This document shows positions 48,971 through 58,990 of a stretch of 64,000 nucleotides of DNA, piece after piece (within the stretch, counting starts at the first letter, position 1; the number at the start of each line of letters is the position of its first letter). Below the pieces are notes generated by a model. That model was not told where the DNA came from. It searched no databases and saw nothing but the letters and a program-made list of their open reading frames with translations. The position numbers were made by a program, and so were the translations under genes. This DNA comes from Prorocentrum cordatum (Eukaryota; Sar; Dinophyceae; Prorocentrales; Prorocentraceae): contig CAUYUJ010019609.1 in the NCBI GenBank assembly GCA_963575745.1, forward strand, positions 17,501-81,500, written 5' to 3'.

Positions 48971-49230
48971 CACGTGTTCCCCGAAGGCTTTCCAAACCGA
49001 TTCGGGGAACACATGGTCCGATAGCTTGGCAGGTCTGGCCTCAACGTTCGGCCACATAGGCGCTTCCACAAAGGCAGGGGGCGGCGGTGATTCGCCGTAG
49101 GCGTCTTCGATCCGCCGCCCCCTGCGGTCTTGCAACAGGGGTGCCTGGCGTGCTGAACCCTACTAATTTGGTTGTGGTTCTTTCCAAAAGAACTCACACC
49201 TGGGGCTCCGGCTCGTCCCGCCGGCCACGC
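48971..49230 (+). repeat. Three-hairpin module, full copy 3 (best preserved)
   Basis: Hairpin 1: GTGTTCCCCGAA (48974-48985) pairs exactly with TTCGGGGAACAC (49001-49012). Hairpin 2: CAGGGGGCGGCGG (49075-49087) pairs exactly with CCGCCGCCCCCTG (49112-49124). Hairpin 3: GTTCTTTCC-AAAAGAAC near 49175-49192. The intact pairing in this copy defines the module. Confidence 0.85.
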
Positions 49231-50130
49231 GGAAAGGCGCACAAGTCGCAGAAAAAAAAAAAACGATCACCTCCAAGACAGCTCCCAAGACGGCTCATAT
49301 GGCTCAAGATGGCCTCCCAAGTTTACCCAAGATGGTCGCACGTGGCCTCCAAGATGGCCCAAGAAGGTCCAAGATGCCTCCAAGTCCGCCCACGACGGAT
49401 CCCAGACGGCTCAATATGGCCTGAAGATGACGGCAGACGGCCCAAGAGGCCCGCAAGAGGCCTCCAAGACAGCCCACGAGGCCTCCAAGAGGGCCTCCAG
49501 GAAGGCCCGAAGAGGCGAAAATCGGTGATTTTCCGAAGGTTTTTCAAGGATGTTGGCATTTACTCCTTTTCGGCCTTCCGACGGCCCGAGACGGCCCGAT
49601 AGCCCCCAAAGTTCGCCCAAGATCGCCCAAAAGGCCTCCAAGATGGTCCCAGAACGACCCAAAAGGCCCCTCAGATCCCCCCCCCGAAAAGAAACGGGAT
49701 CCCCTGATCCGTGGCCCCAGGGGACCCCTGGACGCTCCTGCAGAAGGTTCCCCCTGGCCTTCCGGAGCTCCTGGAAGCCCCTGCTGGGACTGGGCCACGT
49801 GCCCAGATCAGGCAGCAGGGCGGCCGAACGACCCCCCCGAGGGCCCCGAGAGGTCTGGAGCACCCACCAGACGCCCGAAGACCACCCAAACGAGACCCCC
49901 AAGAGACCTTCCGAACGCCGAAAAAAACATGGATTCCCAATGTTTTTGGGTGAATTTGGGAATGCTCTGTTCTTCAGTCTTCCAGGCGTCCAGGACCGCC
50001 CAGGAGGCCCGAAAGAGCTTCCAGGCATCAGTCCAGGAGAGCCCCGAGACGGCCCAACAGGACCCCAAGACGGCCCCAGGAGAGCCCCATAAGGCCCAAG
50101 ATGGCCCCTAAGACGACCCTCAAAGCATTC

Positions 50131-50520
50131 CAGATGGCGACCTGGTCGTTCAGGGAGACAGCGATTGGAAGCAGGGTGGCCCGAGGAAGCCCCCAGAGGC
50201 CCTCAGAAAGCGCCCAGGAGGCCTCCACAGGGCCCCTAGAAGCCCTTAACAACTTTAGCGAAGCCCCCAGGCTCTCCAAGGAGGAAGCTCCACAAAAAGA
50301 GCTGAGAAGGATGTGGAAGAATTCGCAGGGTAGGGCGAAGATGAGAGAGAAAAACAAGAAGCACGGGGGAGTGATAATGAAACACAGTATTAAAACGACA
50401 ATGTCGGAAAAGGCAACAAGAAGTGATCGCTAAAGTGTATGGTTTACCGTCCTGCCTCTACGCTCGCATACCAAGCTTCAAGGACCAAGGTGCATGGCGC
50501 GAAGCGCCAATGCAGTCTTG
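50131..50520. other. Unassigned, ending with inverted hairpin unit copy 3
   Basis: Sequence without a gene. At 50471-50516 lies the third copy of the GGCGCTTCGCGCC hairpin unit, on the minus strand, next to the TA repeat. Confidence 0.5.
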
Positions 50521-50524
50521 TCCA

Positions 50525-50568
<44 letters not shown>

Positions 50569-50716
50569 CATATACACATATATATTTTATATATATACAC
50601 GTATATATCTGTGTATACATATGCGCATATATATATATATATATATATACAAACATATACATATACATGAAAGTGTATACACTCTGTCTCTCTCTCTCTC
50701 TCTCTCCCTCCCTCTC
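50521..50716 (+). repeat. TA/ATAC satellite and TC run
   Basis: TATATA and ACATAT units to about 50665, then TCTCTC (about 50685-50716). Confidence 0.93.
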
Positions 50717-52280
50717 TCACAACCACACAGAATTGGAAAACATTCTAGGATCTTGGAAGGCGGCTACAGGAGACAAATGCCCACCTTAGGCTCCAGCGCA
50801 CTCATGGTAGTCATGCCGATTGCCTTCAGAGTAGCCGCTCTTTTACGATCGGGCCACAACCAATCCGCTTCAGGGGCATGGGGGCGAAAACTCAAGTCCG
50901 GAAAGTGCACGCGTCCAGCATGTACGCGAAGCTTCGGCTTGCACAAACAAGCGAAACTTCTTACAGCAATACTTCTTTGCGATCGCGGGGCCCACAGAAA
51001 CGAACCACGTCCAACGCAAACTCGTACATGTACTGCCCACACTCATGCCAAAAACAGCCCGTCTTGGAATTGTCTTTCGCGATCGAAATCAAAGTGATTC
51101 CACCACTGCCACCGATAGCCTGCAGTACCGTTAACATTCCCGACAGGCCGAATAAGACGTGACGTCATGTGGTCGATTCCTCTGCTTCCGCACCCAAACA
51201 GAAGAGAGCACACAAAAGACAAAACAAGCCATGTCAAAAGAGAAACTAAATCAGATCGCGTCGCGAAATTGCATGGCCAGACCACGTATTACCCAAGAAC
51301 CCTCTTTCGTTTTCCACCCCGCGCGCTTCACGACGGACGTCATCTCAAAGTTCTTGCCTGCGGAGAAAAATGGCCCGCGCTGTGCCGAGCAGCACAGACT
51401 TTTAAAGCCAACCGTGTGTAATAGTGTGCCCATCTTCTGATTGTGCAGAAGCGCCTTAAAACCAAAAAGTGTGCGCATGCCATCAGCTGCATAAGGCTGG
51501 TTCCCCACAACAGGCTTGGACATGACTGGTGTTTCATTGTGTCCAGGCGGTTAGAAACAGCCGCATGGAAGCTCAAGCGGTGCCTGGCAATGCCTCACCG
51601 TTCATCGGTGATCTCGCCCCAGCGCCGACCACATGCCACCGCGACTCGGTGCTCTCGCGCACGAACCAATCACGGTCCTACTTCAGAGCGGTGATCTCGC
51701 CATGGCGTCGTCCGTGCAACCCTGCGTCGCCGTCGCATTTTTGCTTTCACCTTGGCGCCACTCAGATTGGTGCTCCTGCCTCAATGGCAGTCACACGCTG
51801 CCTCGAATTGATGGTCTTGCCTTCGGCACTCTCGTCTGAGGTGCCCTCGCCTCAGCGCCGACCACACTGCTGCCTCGGAGCTCCACTCCTGCTGTGGCGC
51901 TTGCCAGCAATACTCTTGCCTCGGAGTGCAGCAGTCGCAGTACAAACAGTAGCAGTAGCGGTGGCGAGCGCCACGCTTGCCGGCTCTGTCCTCCGCCCCC
52001 CTTTTTGTCCCCTCTGCACTGGCGCGGCCCGTCTGACTGCAGATAACGCCGCTACTGCGACTCCGGAGAGCGCGCCATGCCTCCGCGGCGACTGACCTCG
52101 CAGAGGGGCTCCGCATGGCAGACGCACCCTTTCGCGACGCGGGGTGGTCCTGGGCATCCCCAAGAGAAAGCAGATCCGCCCTGCGGAGGTTGCGGGCTCG
52201 CGCCTGCGAGCGGCAGCGGAAGGGCGACCTCAGCCTCAAGGCCTGCTTTGAGCAGCGTCAGCCGGTCTGCCCGACGGCAC
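50717..52280. other. Unassigned stretch
   Basis: Low-repeat sequence. Short related segments CAGCGCCGACCACA occur near 51620 and 51856, each followed by CTGCC or a variant. Frames of 80-190 codons are open on both strands from 51530 on, but none shows a known motif. Confidence 0.45.
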
Positions 52281-52282
52281 CC

Positions 52283-52420
52283 TCCTCCTCCTACTCCTCC
52301 TCTTCCTCCTCCTCCTCCTCCCCCTTCTCCTCCCCGTCCTCCCCTCCTGCTGGGTAGAGCGCGTGCTCTGGGCCCTCCTCCTCCTCCTCCTCCTCCTCCT
52401 CCTCCTCCTCCCTCCTCCTG
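52283..52420 (+). repeat. CTC microsatellite, two blocks
   Basis: CTC units at about 52283-52350 and 52375-52420, broken by a GC-rich segment. Confidence 0.9.
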
Positions 52421-52583
52421 GAGATCCAGCAGGTCGAGAAGCGGTGCCCAGGGAGGGGCAGCCGCGAGGGGCGAAGGACCGGGGGGATATCCCCCAAGAA
52501 GCGAGAGGAGGAGGCCGCGGGCACCGAGCGAGAGCGGAGGAGGCTCGCCTCGCGCACCGAGGCCAGGAAAGCCACTGGGAGAG

Positions 52584-52985
52584 CGCCTGTCTGATTGATC
52601 GAGGGCTATCAACGGCGAACAGATCCACGGGGAGGAAGAAGGCGGGACCCTGGCCCCGCAGGGACAGCAGCCGCAGGGAGAGGGCCTGTCTGATTGATCG
52701 AGGGATATCAACAAGGACCGACCACAGCGATCTCTAAAAATGAGCTCGCGTCTGGAGCGAAAAACAAAACGAATCCGAAAGTTAGAACGACACGTTCAAA
52801 ACGATGCGGGTGCAAAACGAAAACGACAAAAGAAACGATGCCGCCATTAAACGAGACAACAAGACGAACAACGAAACGAACTGCCTGATTGATACCACAT
52901 CAATGGCGAACACGACCACGGGAGGGAAGGAAGGACACGGGACCCTGGCCCCGCAAGGACAGCAGCCGCAGCGGCCAGCGCGCGG
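52584..52985 (+). repeat. About 99-bp direct repeat, three copies
   Basis: GCCTGTCTGATTGATCGAGG occurs near 52585 and 52684, and a diverged form near 52880. Each copy is followed within about 60 bp, where preserved, by GGGACCCTGGCCCCGCA and GACAGCAGCCGCAG (about 52648 and 52938). The middle copy lacks part of the tail. Confidence 0.75.
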
Positions 52986-54108
52986 CAGGCAGAGTGGGCG
53001 ATGCCGCAGAGGGCACAGGGCCACGCTGGCGGGGCATCATGGCATAGCAGAGCTGCTGGACGTCCCGTGGGAAAACATCGGGGTGGGCGACGAAACACCA
53101 GAGATCTTGCGCAAGAACCCATGGCGACCTTACGCGGCGGCTTCCGCAGGCTGCCAGCGCGGCACTTCGCGTGGAGAAGAGGGCGCCGAAGCGCCGACTC
53201 ACGCGAGAATGTCCGCGCGGCCGACTCCGTTTCTACTCGGTGCGCGAATCTCCCATGACCCGGGCACCAGTTGCACTTGAAGAGACGGAGGGGGACAAGG
53301 AGCAACAGCCGAGACCAAGAGGCTGATCCAGCGCATCGGAGGCCACGCCGGGATCGAGCAGTGACCCGGGGCATCGAAGAAGGACTGAGCCACGCGATCG
53401 CTGGGGAGCACGTCGACGATGCACAAGATGTACAAGTGAGCTCCTCTCGCCTGGGCGAGTATCAGGGAGCAGGGGGTCAGGATTCCGGCTTCGCGCGCCG
53501 CCCGCCTCCACGCGAAATGCCTTGCGGGTTGTCAGCTGGCCCAGCCCTAGACATCTCGACCAGGCGTGACACGCATACTTCTCGGAGAATGTCGAGATCA
53601 CGGGGGCCTACTCAGGCTCAAGCAGCCGACTATGACAGCCATGACCCCGCCGTGCGGGCCCGCCTCCCTACCGTTGACCGGCATCGCAAAAAAATCAGGG
53701 ACACCGAAATCGACAGCAGAAGTTCACAAGGCTATAAACTTGCGAGAACTCTCAGGACCTCTCTTCTCCAGCGCCATTCTGGACGGGGCGGAAGAGGAGA
53801 CGAGAGGGAAGCAGCGCACCCGCTTGCCTCTTGACCACAGTCAACCGCATAATGAGAATGAGCGGCTTTCCAAGTTTACCCTTGCATCCTTCCCCCTCGG
53901 CCCATCCTTGGCCGCTTTCGCTGGCCGCGAGCCCGCTCGCATAGTGTCGCCGTGGCCCTCCGAGGCCCTTGCATCCTTGCCGCACCTCCATGCCGTACGG
54001 GGTGATTGTCTTATCCGCCGCAAGTCGGAGAGTAGGCAACCCTGCCACAGGGCTGTCCTCGCCATGTCGCCCCTGTCATCCCTGCGCGAAACGGGATGCA
54101 GAAGGACA
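52986..54108. other. Unassigned stretch
   Basis: Frames are open on both strands, one minus-strand frame (52900-53202) having a natural residue mix with several Trp. I cannot tie any of them to a family and see no RNA gene. Confidence 0.4.
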
Positions 54109-54262
54109 GATCCCGCGCGTGAGCGCATCCCCTGGGATTCGCCAACGGCCTGGCACAGAATCGCACTCGCACAGCAGAAGCCAAGATCCCGCGCGTGAGC
54201 GCACCCACTAGGATTCGACAGCGGCCTGCCACAAAATCGCACTCGCGCAGCAAAAGCCCAGA
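54109..54262 (+). repeat. 76-bp tandem duplication
   Basis: GATCCCGCGCGTGAGCGCA starts at 54109 and 54185. Both copies continue through GGATTCG, CGGCCTG, CACA-AATCGCACTCGC and CAGCA-AAGCC. Confidence 0.88.
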
Positions 54263-54440
54263 GAGGTGGAGGAGAAGCGAGGGGAGGCGACAGACCTGGA
54301 GAGAGGATGGGACACGAGCAGCACAGGCAGAAAACGCTGGACGCAGCCGGCCACTCGCGCGTGCGTTGACCAACCCAGTTGGACGGTGCTCGCACACGTG
54401 GCCTTCGCGAGTGGAGACGAACACCACAAAGAAAGAAGGA

Positions 54441-54724
54441 GCGCAAGAGAGAGAGAGAGAGAGAAGGAGAGAGGGAGAGAGAGGGGCAGGAGGACAAACC
54501 TGCAGACCGACTTCACGCCGAAGAGGACGAAGCCAAGTCACGCGGCAGCCTCGCACAGTTCGACAGGCAGTATATCGTGAGTCGTGAGTCACAGTATGCT
54601 GCGTGCGCCTGCCTTGATAGGCCTGTTTTCCACCCACCACGACAACCACCACCACCACCACCATAAGTTGGAGGGTGAGGGGTCCTCCTCCTCCTCCTCC
54701 TTCTCCTCCTCCTGCTCCTGCTCC
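54441..54724 (+). repeat. GA run, CCA run and CTC/CTCCTG tract upstream of the LINE
   Basis: GA units at about 54441-54490, CCA units at 54643-54662, and CTC changing to CTCCTG at 54682-54721. The last tract touches the SL relic directly. A CTC/CTCCTG tract also lies at the other end of the element. Confidence 0.9.
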
Positions 54725-54743
54725 GTTGCCATTTTGGCTCAAG
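54722..54743 (+). other. Relic of the dinoflagellate spliced leader (SL)
   Basis: These 22 bases match the conserved 22-nt dinoflagellate SL at 21 positions; SL position 6 is T here instead of A. The 16-base block GCCATTTTGGCTCAAG is intact. The leader is added to mRNAs by trans-splicing and is not encoded at ordinary genes. Its presence in genomic DNA directly before an ORF therefore indicates reverse transcription and re-insertion of a mature mRNA. Here the mRNA was the LINE itself. A full SL RNA gene is unlikely, because no GT donor follows the AAG-G junction in the known gene form and coding sequence begins 203 nt later. Confidence 0.87.
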
Positions 54744-54945
54744 TGGGAACAGGTCCCATTTTGAGCGGGCAGCTCTCCTTCCGAGCATTCCTGCGTGTCG
54801 TGCGCAGGCGGACAACCTACATTCATCTTTTCGCCTGCCACACCTCTGGGCTCGCAGGCGGCCCATTACATTTCGCCACGACCAGGCTGCGGGCTGGCTC
54901 GTGCACCGCCCTGCTGTGCCTCGCCTTCGTCGTCAGCCTTACGCC

Positions 54946-56262
54946 ATGGCGAATGGGCAGAAGCAGCGACAACGGCAGGCGGATGCCAAGACCTGGAACT
55001 GCCGCTTTTGCTGGAACGACCGCACAGGGGAGCGCTGGTGGAATGGGGCAAGCTTCTCAGCTTGTAAGCTCTGCAAGCGTTCAAAGGGCAACTGCTTCCA
55101 CTCGGTCAGGGGCAGTGGAGGAGCGCCCTCCATTTCGGCTAAGTCGGAGGAGCTCAAGAAGGCCAATGCGGAGCTCCAGCGCGTCAAGAAGGAGCTGGCA
55201 GAGGCCCAGAAGCTGGCAGCGGCCGGGGCGCAAGCCCCTGTGGCACCTGCTATGGACGTCGATGCTGGAGACGGTGGCGAGAAGGACGCCGACCGTATCA
55301 AGGAGCTTCGAGAGCAGATCGACACCCTCGAGAAGCTGCCTGACAGCAGCGGGGCTGTGGGAGCCCTGCGGGCGTTGTCCATCAAGGAGCTCTCTGAGCT
55401 CCGCACGCGCCAATTACAGGCCAAACCGCTCCCCATCCAGATCCAACGCGTCTCGCAGCAGATCTTGGCTGTGGAGAAGCGGAAGGAATCCAAGGAAAAG
55501 CAGTTGGAGGCGGTCGACCAGCAGCTCCGCGAGCTCCAGGCGAAGCGCCAGGAGATGGCCCAGGGGCTGGCCGACATCAAGGTGGAGCTGGCCGACCTCG
55601 AAGCGCAGCGCACGCTCGTCGCGGCCCACTTCCCTCAGCCGACCACCGTGGTCGAGGGGGCGCAGGCGTCGCTCAGCGCGGTCCTCCCTTCCGTGCAGAT
55701 GTCGGCGACCCAGTTGGAGCAGGTGGTCACCAGCTTCGGCGCCGGCGGGGACCTCGCGCGCGAGCTGGTCTCGGTGGTGGGCAAGGTGCGCCAGGCCGCT
55801 GTCAAGGCCAAAGCCGACCGCGAGGCTGAGGCAGCACGCGAGCAGGCGCAGAATCCCCCTCCAGCTGCGCAGCCTGAGCCTGGAGCGGCGTCTTCTGGCG
55901 GTGCTCATCCTGGAGGTGCTCCTCCTGGGGCTGGTGGCGGTGCTGAGGCTCGTCCCGAGGTGGGTCCCGAGGCTGGCACCAGCTGGATTCCCACAGGGGT
56001 CGATGACCCGGAGGTGCTCAAGGCCTTCCTGGAGGCCATGGGCGTGGAAGTGCCGATGGACGAGGGCGAGCTCCGCAATGCAGCCAAGCGGCTGGGCGAG
56101 GGCCTCTCCTCGTTCGCAAAGCGGCCGAGGACGTCTTCTTGGCTGCCTCGTTCTGCTTGCCTCCATCACGACGGTGTCGGCCTCCAGCAGCAATGGAGTG
56201 GTCGGCCTTGTCGGCTGTCCACGACCTGCGTTGACTGCACACTACGGGCGCCCTCTCGGTAG
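54946..56262 (+). CDS. LINE ORF1: zinc-finger and coiled-coil (gag-like) protein, 438 aa
   Basis: The start is chosen because 54946 is the first ATG after the SL relic, in the favourable context GCCATGGCG. The protein opens with a basic Gln/Lys/Arg stretch, then a four-cysteine finger, C19-x2-C22-x17-C40-x2-C43, with Trp17, Trp23, Trp31 and Trp32. This resembles the W-x-C-x2-C pattern of RanBP2-like fingers but with wider spacing. Helical, Lys/Glu-rich segments likely to form coiled coils lie at about 66-91 and 168-222. A Pro/Gly/Ala-rich linker follows (about 300-345), then a short acidic/helical end. ORF1 proteins of LINEs generally bind the element RNA and assemble into particles; that role is inferred here from position and architecture. 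The last 60 or so residues overlap ORF2 in another frame and look unlike protein, so the true end may be near residue 390, with a frameshift into ORF2. Confidence 0.75.
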   Translation: MANGQKQRQRQADAKTWNCRFCWNDRTGERWWNGASFSACKLCKRSKGNCFHSVRGSGGAPSISAKSEELKKANAELQRVKKELAEAQKLAAAGAQAPVAPAMDVDAGDGGEKDADRIKELREQIDTLEKLPDSSGAVGALRALSIKELSELRTRQLQAKPLPIQIQRVSQQILAVEKRKESKEKQLEAVDQQLRELQAKRQEMAQGLADIKVELADLEAQRTLVAAHFPQPTTVVEGAQASLSAVLPSVQMSATQLEQVVTSFGAGGDLARELVSVVGKVRQAAVKAKADREAEAAREQAQNPPPAAQPEPGAASSGGAHPGGAPPGAGGGAEARPEVGPEAGTSWIPTGVDDPEVLKAFLEAMGVEVPMDEGELRNAAKRLGEGLSSFAKRPRTSSWLPRSACLHHDGVGLQQQWSGRPCRLSTTCVDCTLRAPSR

Positions 56263-58492
56263 TGTCGGCTCGTGTGCTGGCGGGAGGCTTGAAGGCGCGT
56301 CCGGTGGCCGCGGGCGTATCGCGACGTCTGGGTCTTCCACTTCGGCATCGGCCTCTGCGACGGCTCGGCCTTCGACGTCGGCTGGGGCCTCTGCGTCGAC
56401 TGTGCTTTCCTTCCTGCCTCCCCCTTGTCACGCACCTTCCGTCCTCCACCTGCAGGGGGAGGGAGATGGAGCCACAGAATTTCGGCCACGTTCGTGGGAC
56501 AGAGGTGCCCAGTTTTTGTCGCCGCCGAGTCCGGAGTTGGCTGCCCGCTTTGACCTCGACGCCGATGTCGTGAAGGTGCCGCCGGCCTCCATCGGCGTGC
56601 AGCCAGTCAAGGGCCTCATCACTACGACCAACGTCTCGTCGTACGGGAAGTTGGAGGACCTGCTGGCCCAGGACGCCTTCTGCTCCAAGCTGGTTCTCGT
56701 TCAAGAACACCACGCTGGAGGTGACAAGGCGGCGGCGCTGCAGCAGAGGGTCCAGAACCTTGGGTACCACGGCATCTGGGAGGCGGCCCCCCCGTCGACT
56801 GCGGGAGGCACTCACGGCGGCTGCGCTGTCCTGGCGCGGGCTGGGATCCAGATGTCGCTCCCCCCCGGGCGCGCGTCAGGCGTGCTGGTACAGGGTTACG
56901 CGGTCGCGGGCCACGCGCACTGGGGAGTTGCAGGCGGCATCATCTGCGTGTCGATCTACCTCCACGACTCCGCCGGGCTCGACGCGGCCAACCTGGCCAT
57001 CCTGCGAGAGGTGGGGCATTTCCTCCTGGACATGTCCTGCCAGGGCTACACGTGGATTGTAGGCGGCGACTTCAACGTGGAGCCGCCTGTGCTTACGCCG
57101 TGGCTCAACTCCATTGGCGGAGTCCTGGTGTCGGGCGAGGCCACAACGTGCAGGCAAACGTTGCCCGGCCGTAATTATGACTACTTTGGGGTGGAGGCTG
57201 GTTTGATTTCACGCATCGGTGACATCACTGTTGACGAGGCTGCCGACACTTTTCCGCACCGCCCCGTTGCTCTGGAGGTCTTGGGCTCGGATCGTGCACT
57301 GTGGTGCCGCGTCCCCTGGGAGCCCCGCGCCTACGAGGCGAAAGCTCCCCCTGGCTGCAGCCGCTACCCGTGTGATTGGAGGCCAGTCCAGAGCCAGATT
57401 GAGTTGGCTTCGTCCGACGCCGAGCTCTCGCAAGCGTGGGACGACGTCACGCAGCTGGTCGAGCAGGAGCTTTGTGGCCGCTACGACGTCGTGGGCAACG
57501 CGGCGCGGAAACAGATCGGTCGCGCAGGGCCGCGGCGGTGGCGCTGGGTGCAGTACGCTTGGAAGCCTCCCAGGCGGAGGCCACCCTCCAGAGGTACTAC
57601 TACTGACGCGTGGGCCATTGCGGCAGGCTGGGTGCGCCACTTGCGCCGAGCGCGTACCTGCCTCACGGCCAGGATCCCGGAGCTGTCAAGGCAGACGGGG
57701 CCCGATGGTCAGCGGTGCCCTGTGGCACTGGAGAAGGTCGCGGTCCTGTTGCACGACACGGAGGCCTTCTTCAACCGGCTGCTCAAGAAGGAGTGGGTGT
57801 TCAAGGCCGTCGACCCTGCAGTTCGTCACTTTTTTGACCAGCGTATGCTCGCGCTGGCCGACGACCACTTTGATGACATGGTGGACTGGGTGCTCGACCA
57901 GGCCAGTGGCAAGATTTCTTCCTTCGCCAAGGAGCGCCAGAAGAGCTGGAACGAATGGGTTGCGGCCAGTTTCGTCAACGGCGCCAGCAAGGCCCACCGC
58001 TTCAGCAAGGCGCGGGCGCTGCAGGCTGCGGTATCCATTCGGTCAGGCGAGCAGCCGTACCAGCTTGCCGACGATTGCCTGGATGACTGGGCCAAGGTGT
58101 GGAAGGCCCACGGCTGCGAGCGGCTGGAGCTCCCCCCTGGTGCCGACAAATGGCCTCTGCTTCCTGCCATTGGGGCTTCCGAGGTACGAGCTGCAGTGCT
58201 GAGCTTTCATGAGCGCACGGCCGTGGGCCCGATGCGCCTGGCTCCCCGCAGCCTGCTTCACCTGAGTGATGCTGCCATGCACTCTCTAGCGCTCCTTTTT
58301 ATGCGGTGCGAGCTCCGCTGCATGTGGCCTTCGGCTGGGATCTCGACGGAGCTCGCTCGGCTGCCCAAGCCAGACAAGCCTGGCGAGCACCGCTTGATTG
58401 CCCTGTTGCATACTCTTATCCAGGTGTGGGGGAGGGTTCGTCGGGAGGTGTCCGTCGAGTGGGAGGGGAGGAATCGGAGTGATCTTCTCTGA
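56078..58492 (+). pseudogene. LINE ORF2 part 1: AP-like endonuclease and start of reverse transcriptase
   Basis: ATG 56078 is the most likely separate start; the frame is open further upstream but reads as shadow of ORF1. After a Ser/Ala-rich leader comes an exonuclease-endonuclease-phosphatase fold: VQEHH with Glu210, GGCAVLAR near 240, IICVSIYLH near 290, GDFN with Asp331 and Asn333, DYFGVE with Asp368, and FPHRPV with His394. These correspond to the metal-binding Glu, the GDFN motif and the catalytic His of LINE endonucleases, which nick target DNA. The Asp that normally precedes the last His is Pro here. A linker of about 350 residues leads to RT motifs 0-1, LPKPDKPGEHRLIAL (about 763-777). 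The frame then hits TGA at 58490. The RT continues in the same frame directly after it, so this is a single nonsense change, and canonical relatives have a sense codon there. Confidence 0.85.
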
Positions 58493-58990
58493 GGCTCCGG
58501 CCCCGGACGCAGCAGCGTGGACTGCGTCTTCTCTCACAATTTGGAGGCCGAGGTGGCCCGGCACACTGACCAGCATTGTGTGTCAGTTCTGTTAGACATG
58601 ATCAAATGTTATGAGATGATCATCCTGTCGGCTGTGATGGCCGAGGCTGCTGCTGTAGGGTACCCGTTACGTCTTGCGTGGATGTTGGTTTGCGTGTATC
58701 AGCAGCCTCGTCGCATTAAAGGCTTCGGCTCGGTCAGTCAAGCTTTTGTTTCCTTCCAGGGGATTCTGGCCGGCTGCTGCCATGCGACGACCCTTATGCA
58801 GGTGATTCTCCTACGGCCGCTCCAGCGAATTCGTCATGAGTTTCAATTTGTGATCCCTCGGGGGTTGATGGACGATGTTTCTTTCCAGTGGATTGGTCGG
58901 CAGGCCAAGCATGCTGGAATTGTCTTCAATGCGGTATCGGCGTTTGTACGGGACACGCGTGCCCTGGGCTTCCGACTGCAGGCTGCTTAG
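58493..58990 (+). pseudogene. LINE ORF2 part 2: reverse transcriptase palm
   Basis: Same frame as part 1, without a frameshift. It begins GSGPGRSSVDCVF, the conserved segment between RT motifs 1 and A. Motif A is LLDMIKCYE (catalytic Asp at 58595). Motif B region is FQGILAGCCHATTLMQ. Motif C is LMDDVSF, with the catalytic Asp pair at 58871 and 58874; the usual Tyr/Phe-Ala-Asp-Asp is Leu-Met-Asp-Asp here. Motif D, LGFRLQAA, ends at TAG 58988 exactly where LINE RTs carry a conserved Lys. All three catalytic Asp residues are intact, so the copy lost function through two nonsense changes and not by erosion of the active site. Confidence 0.88.

Larger units (their letters stand above)
43125..50130 (+). 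repeat. CCAAGAYGGCC array with about 400-bp higher-order period
   Basis: Units CCAAGATGGCCT, CCAAGACGG, CCCAAGAGGCC and similar, at 9-12 bp spacing, fill about 43125-43920, 44240-45490, 45765-46720, 48640-48970 and 49235-50130. A non-minisatellite spacer (AAAATCATTGATTTTCC, then TTTTCAAGGATTTTGGCAT-like, then TTCTTTTCAG) recurs near 43367, 43795, 44477, 44876, 45268, 45967, 46363, 48707 and 49517. Frames on both strands remain open for 100-315 codons. No protein is called. Confidence 0.93.

Noticed and set aside
54584-56077. Upstream extension of the ORF2 frame through the whole of ORF1
   Set aside because: Read in this frame the region is an Arg/Ser-rich shadow of ORF1, and it begins before the SL relic, which marks the transcript start.
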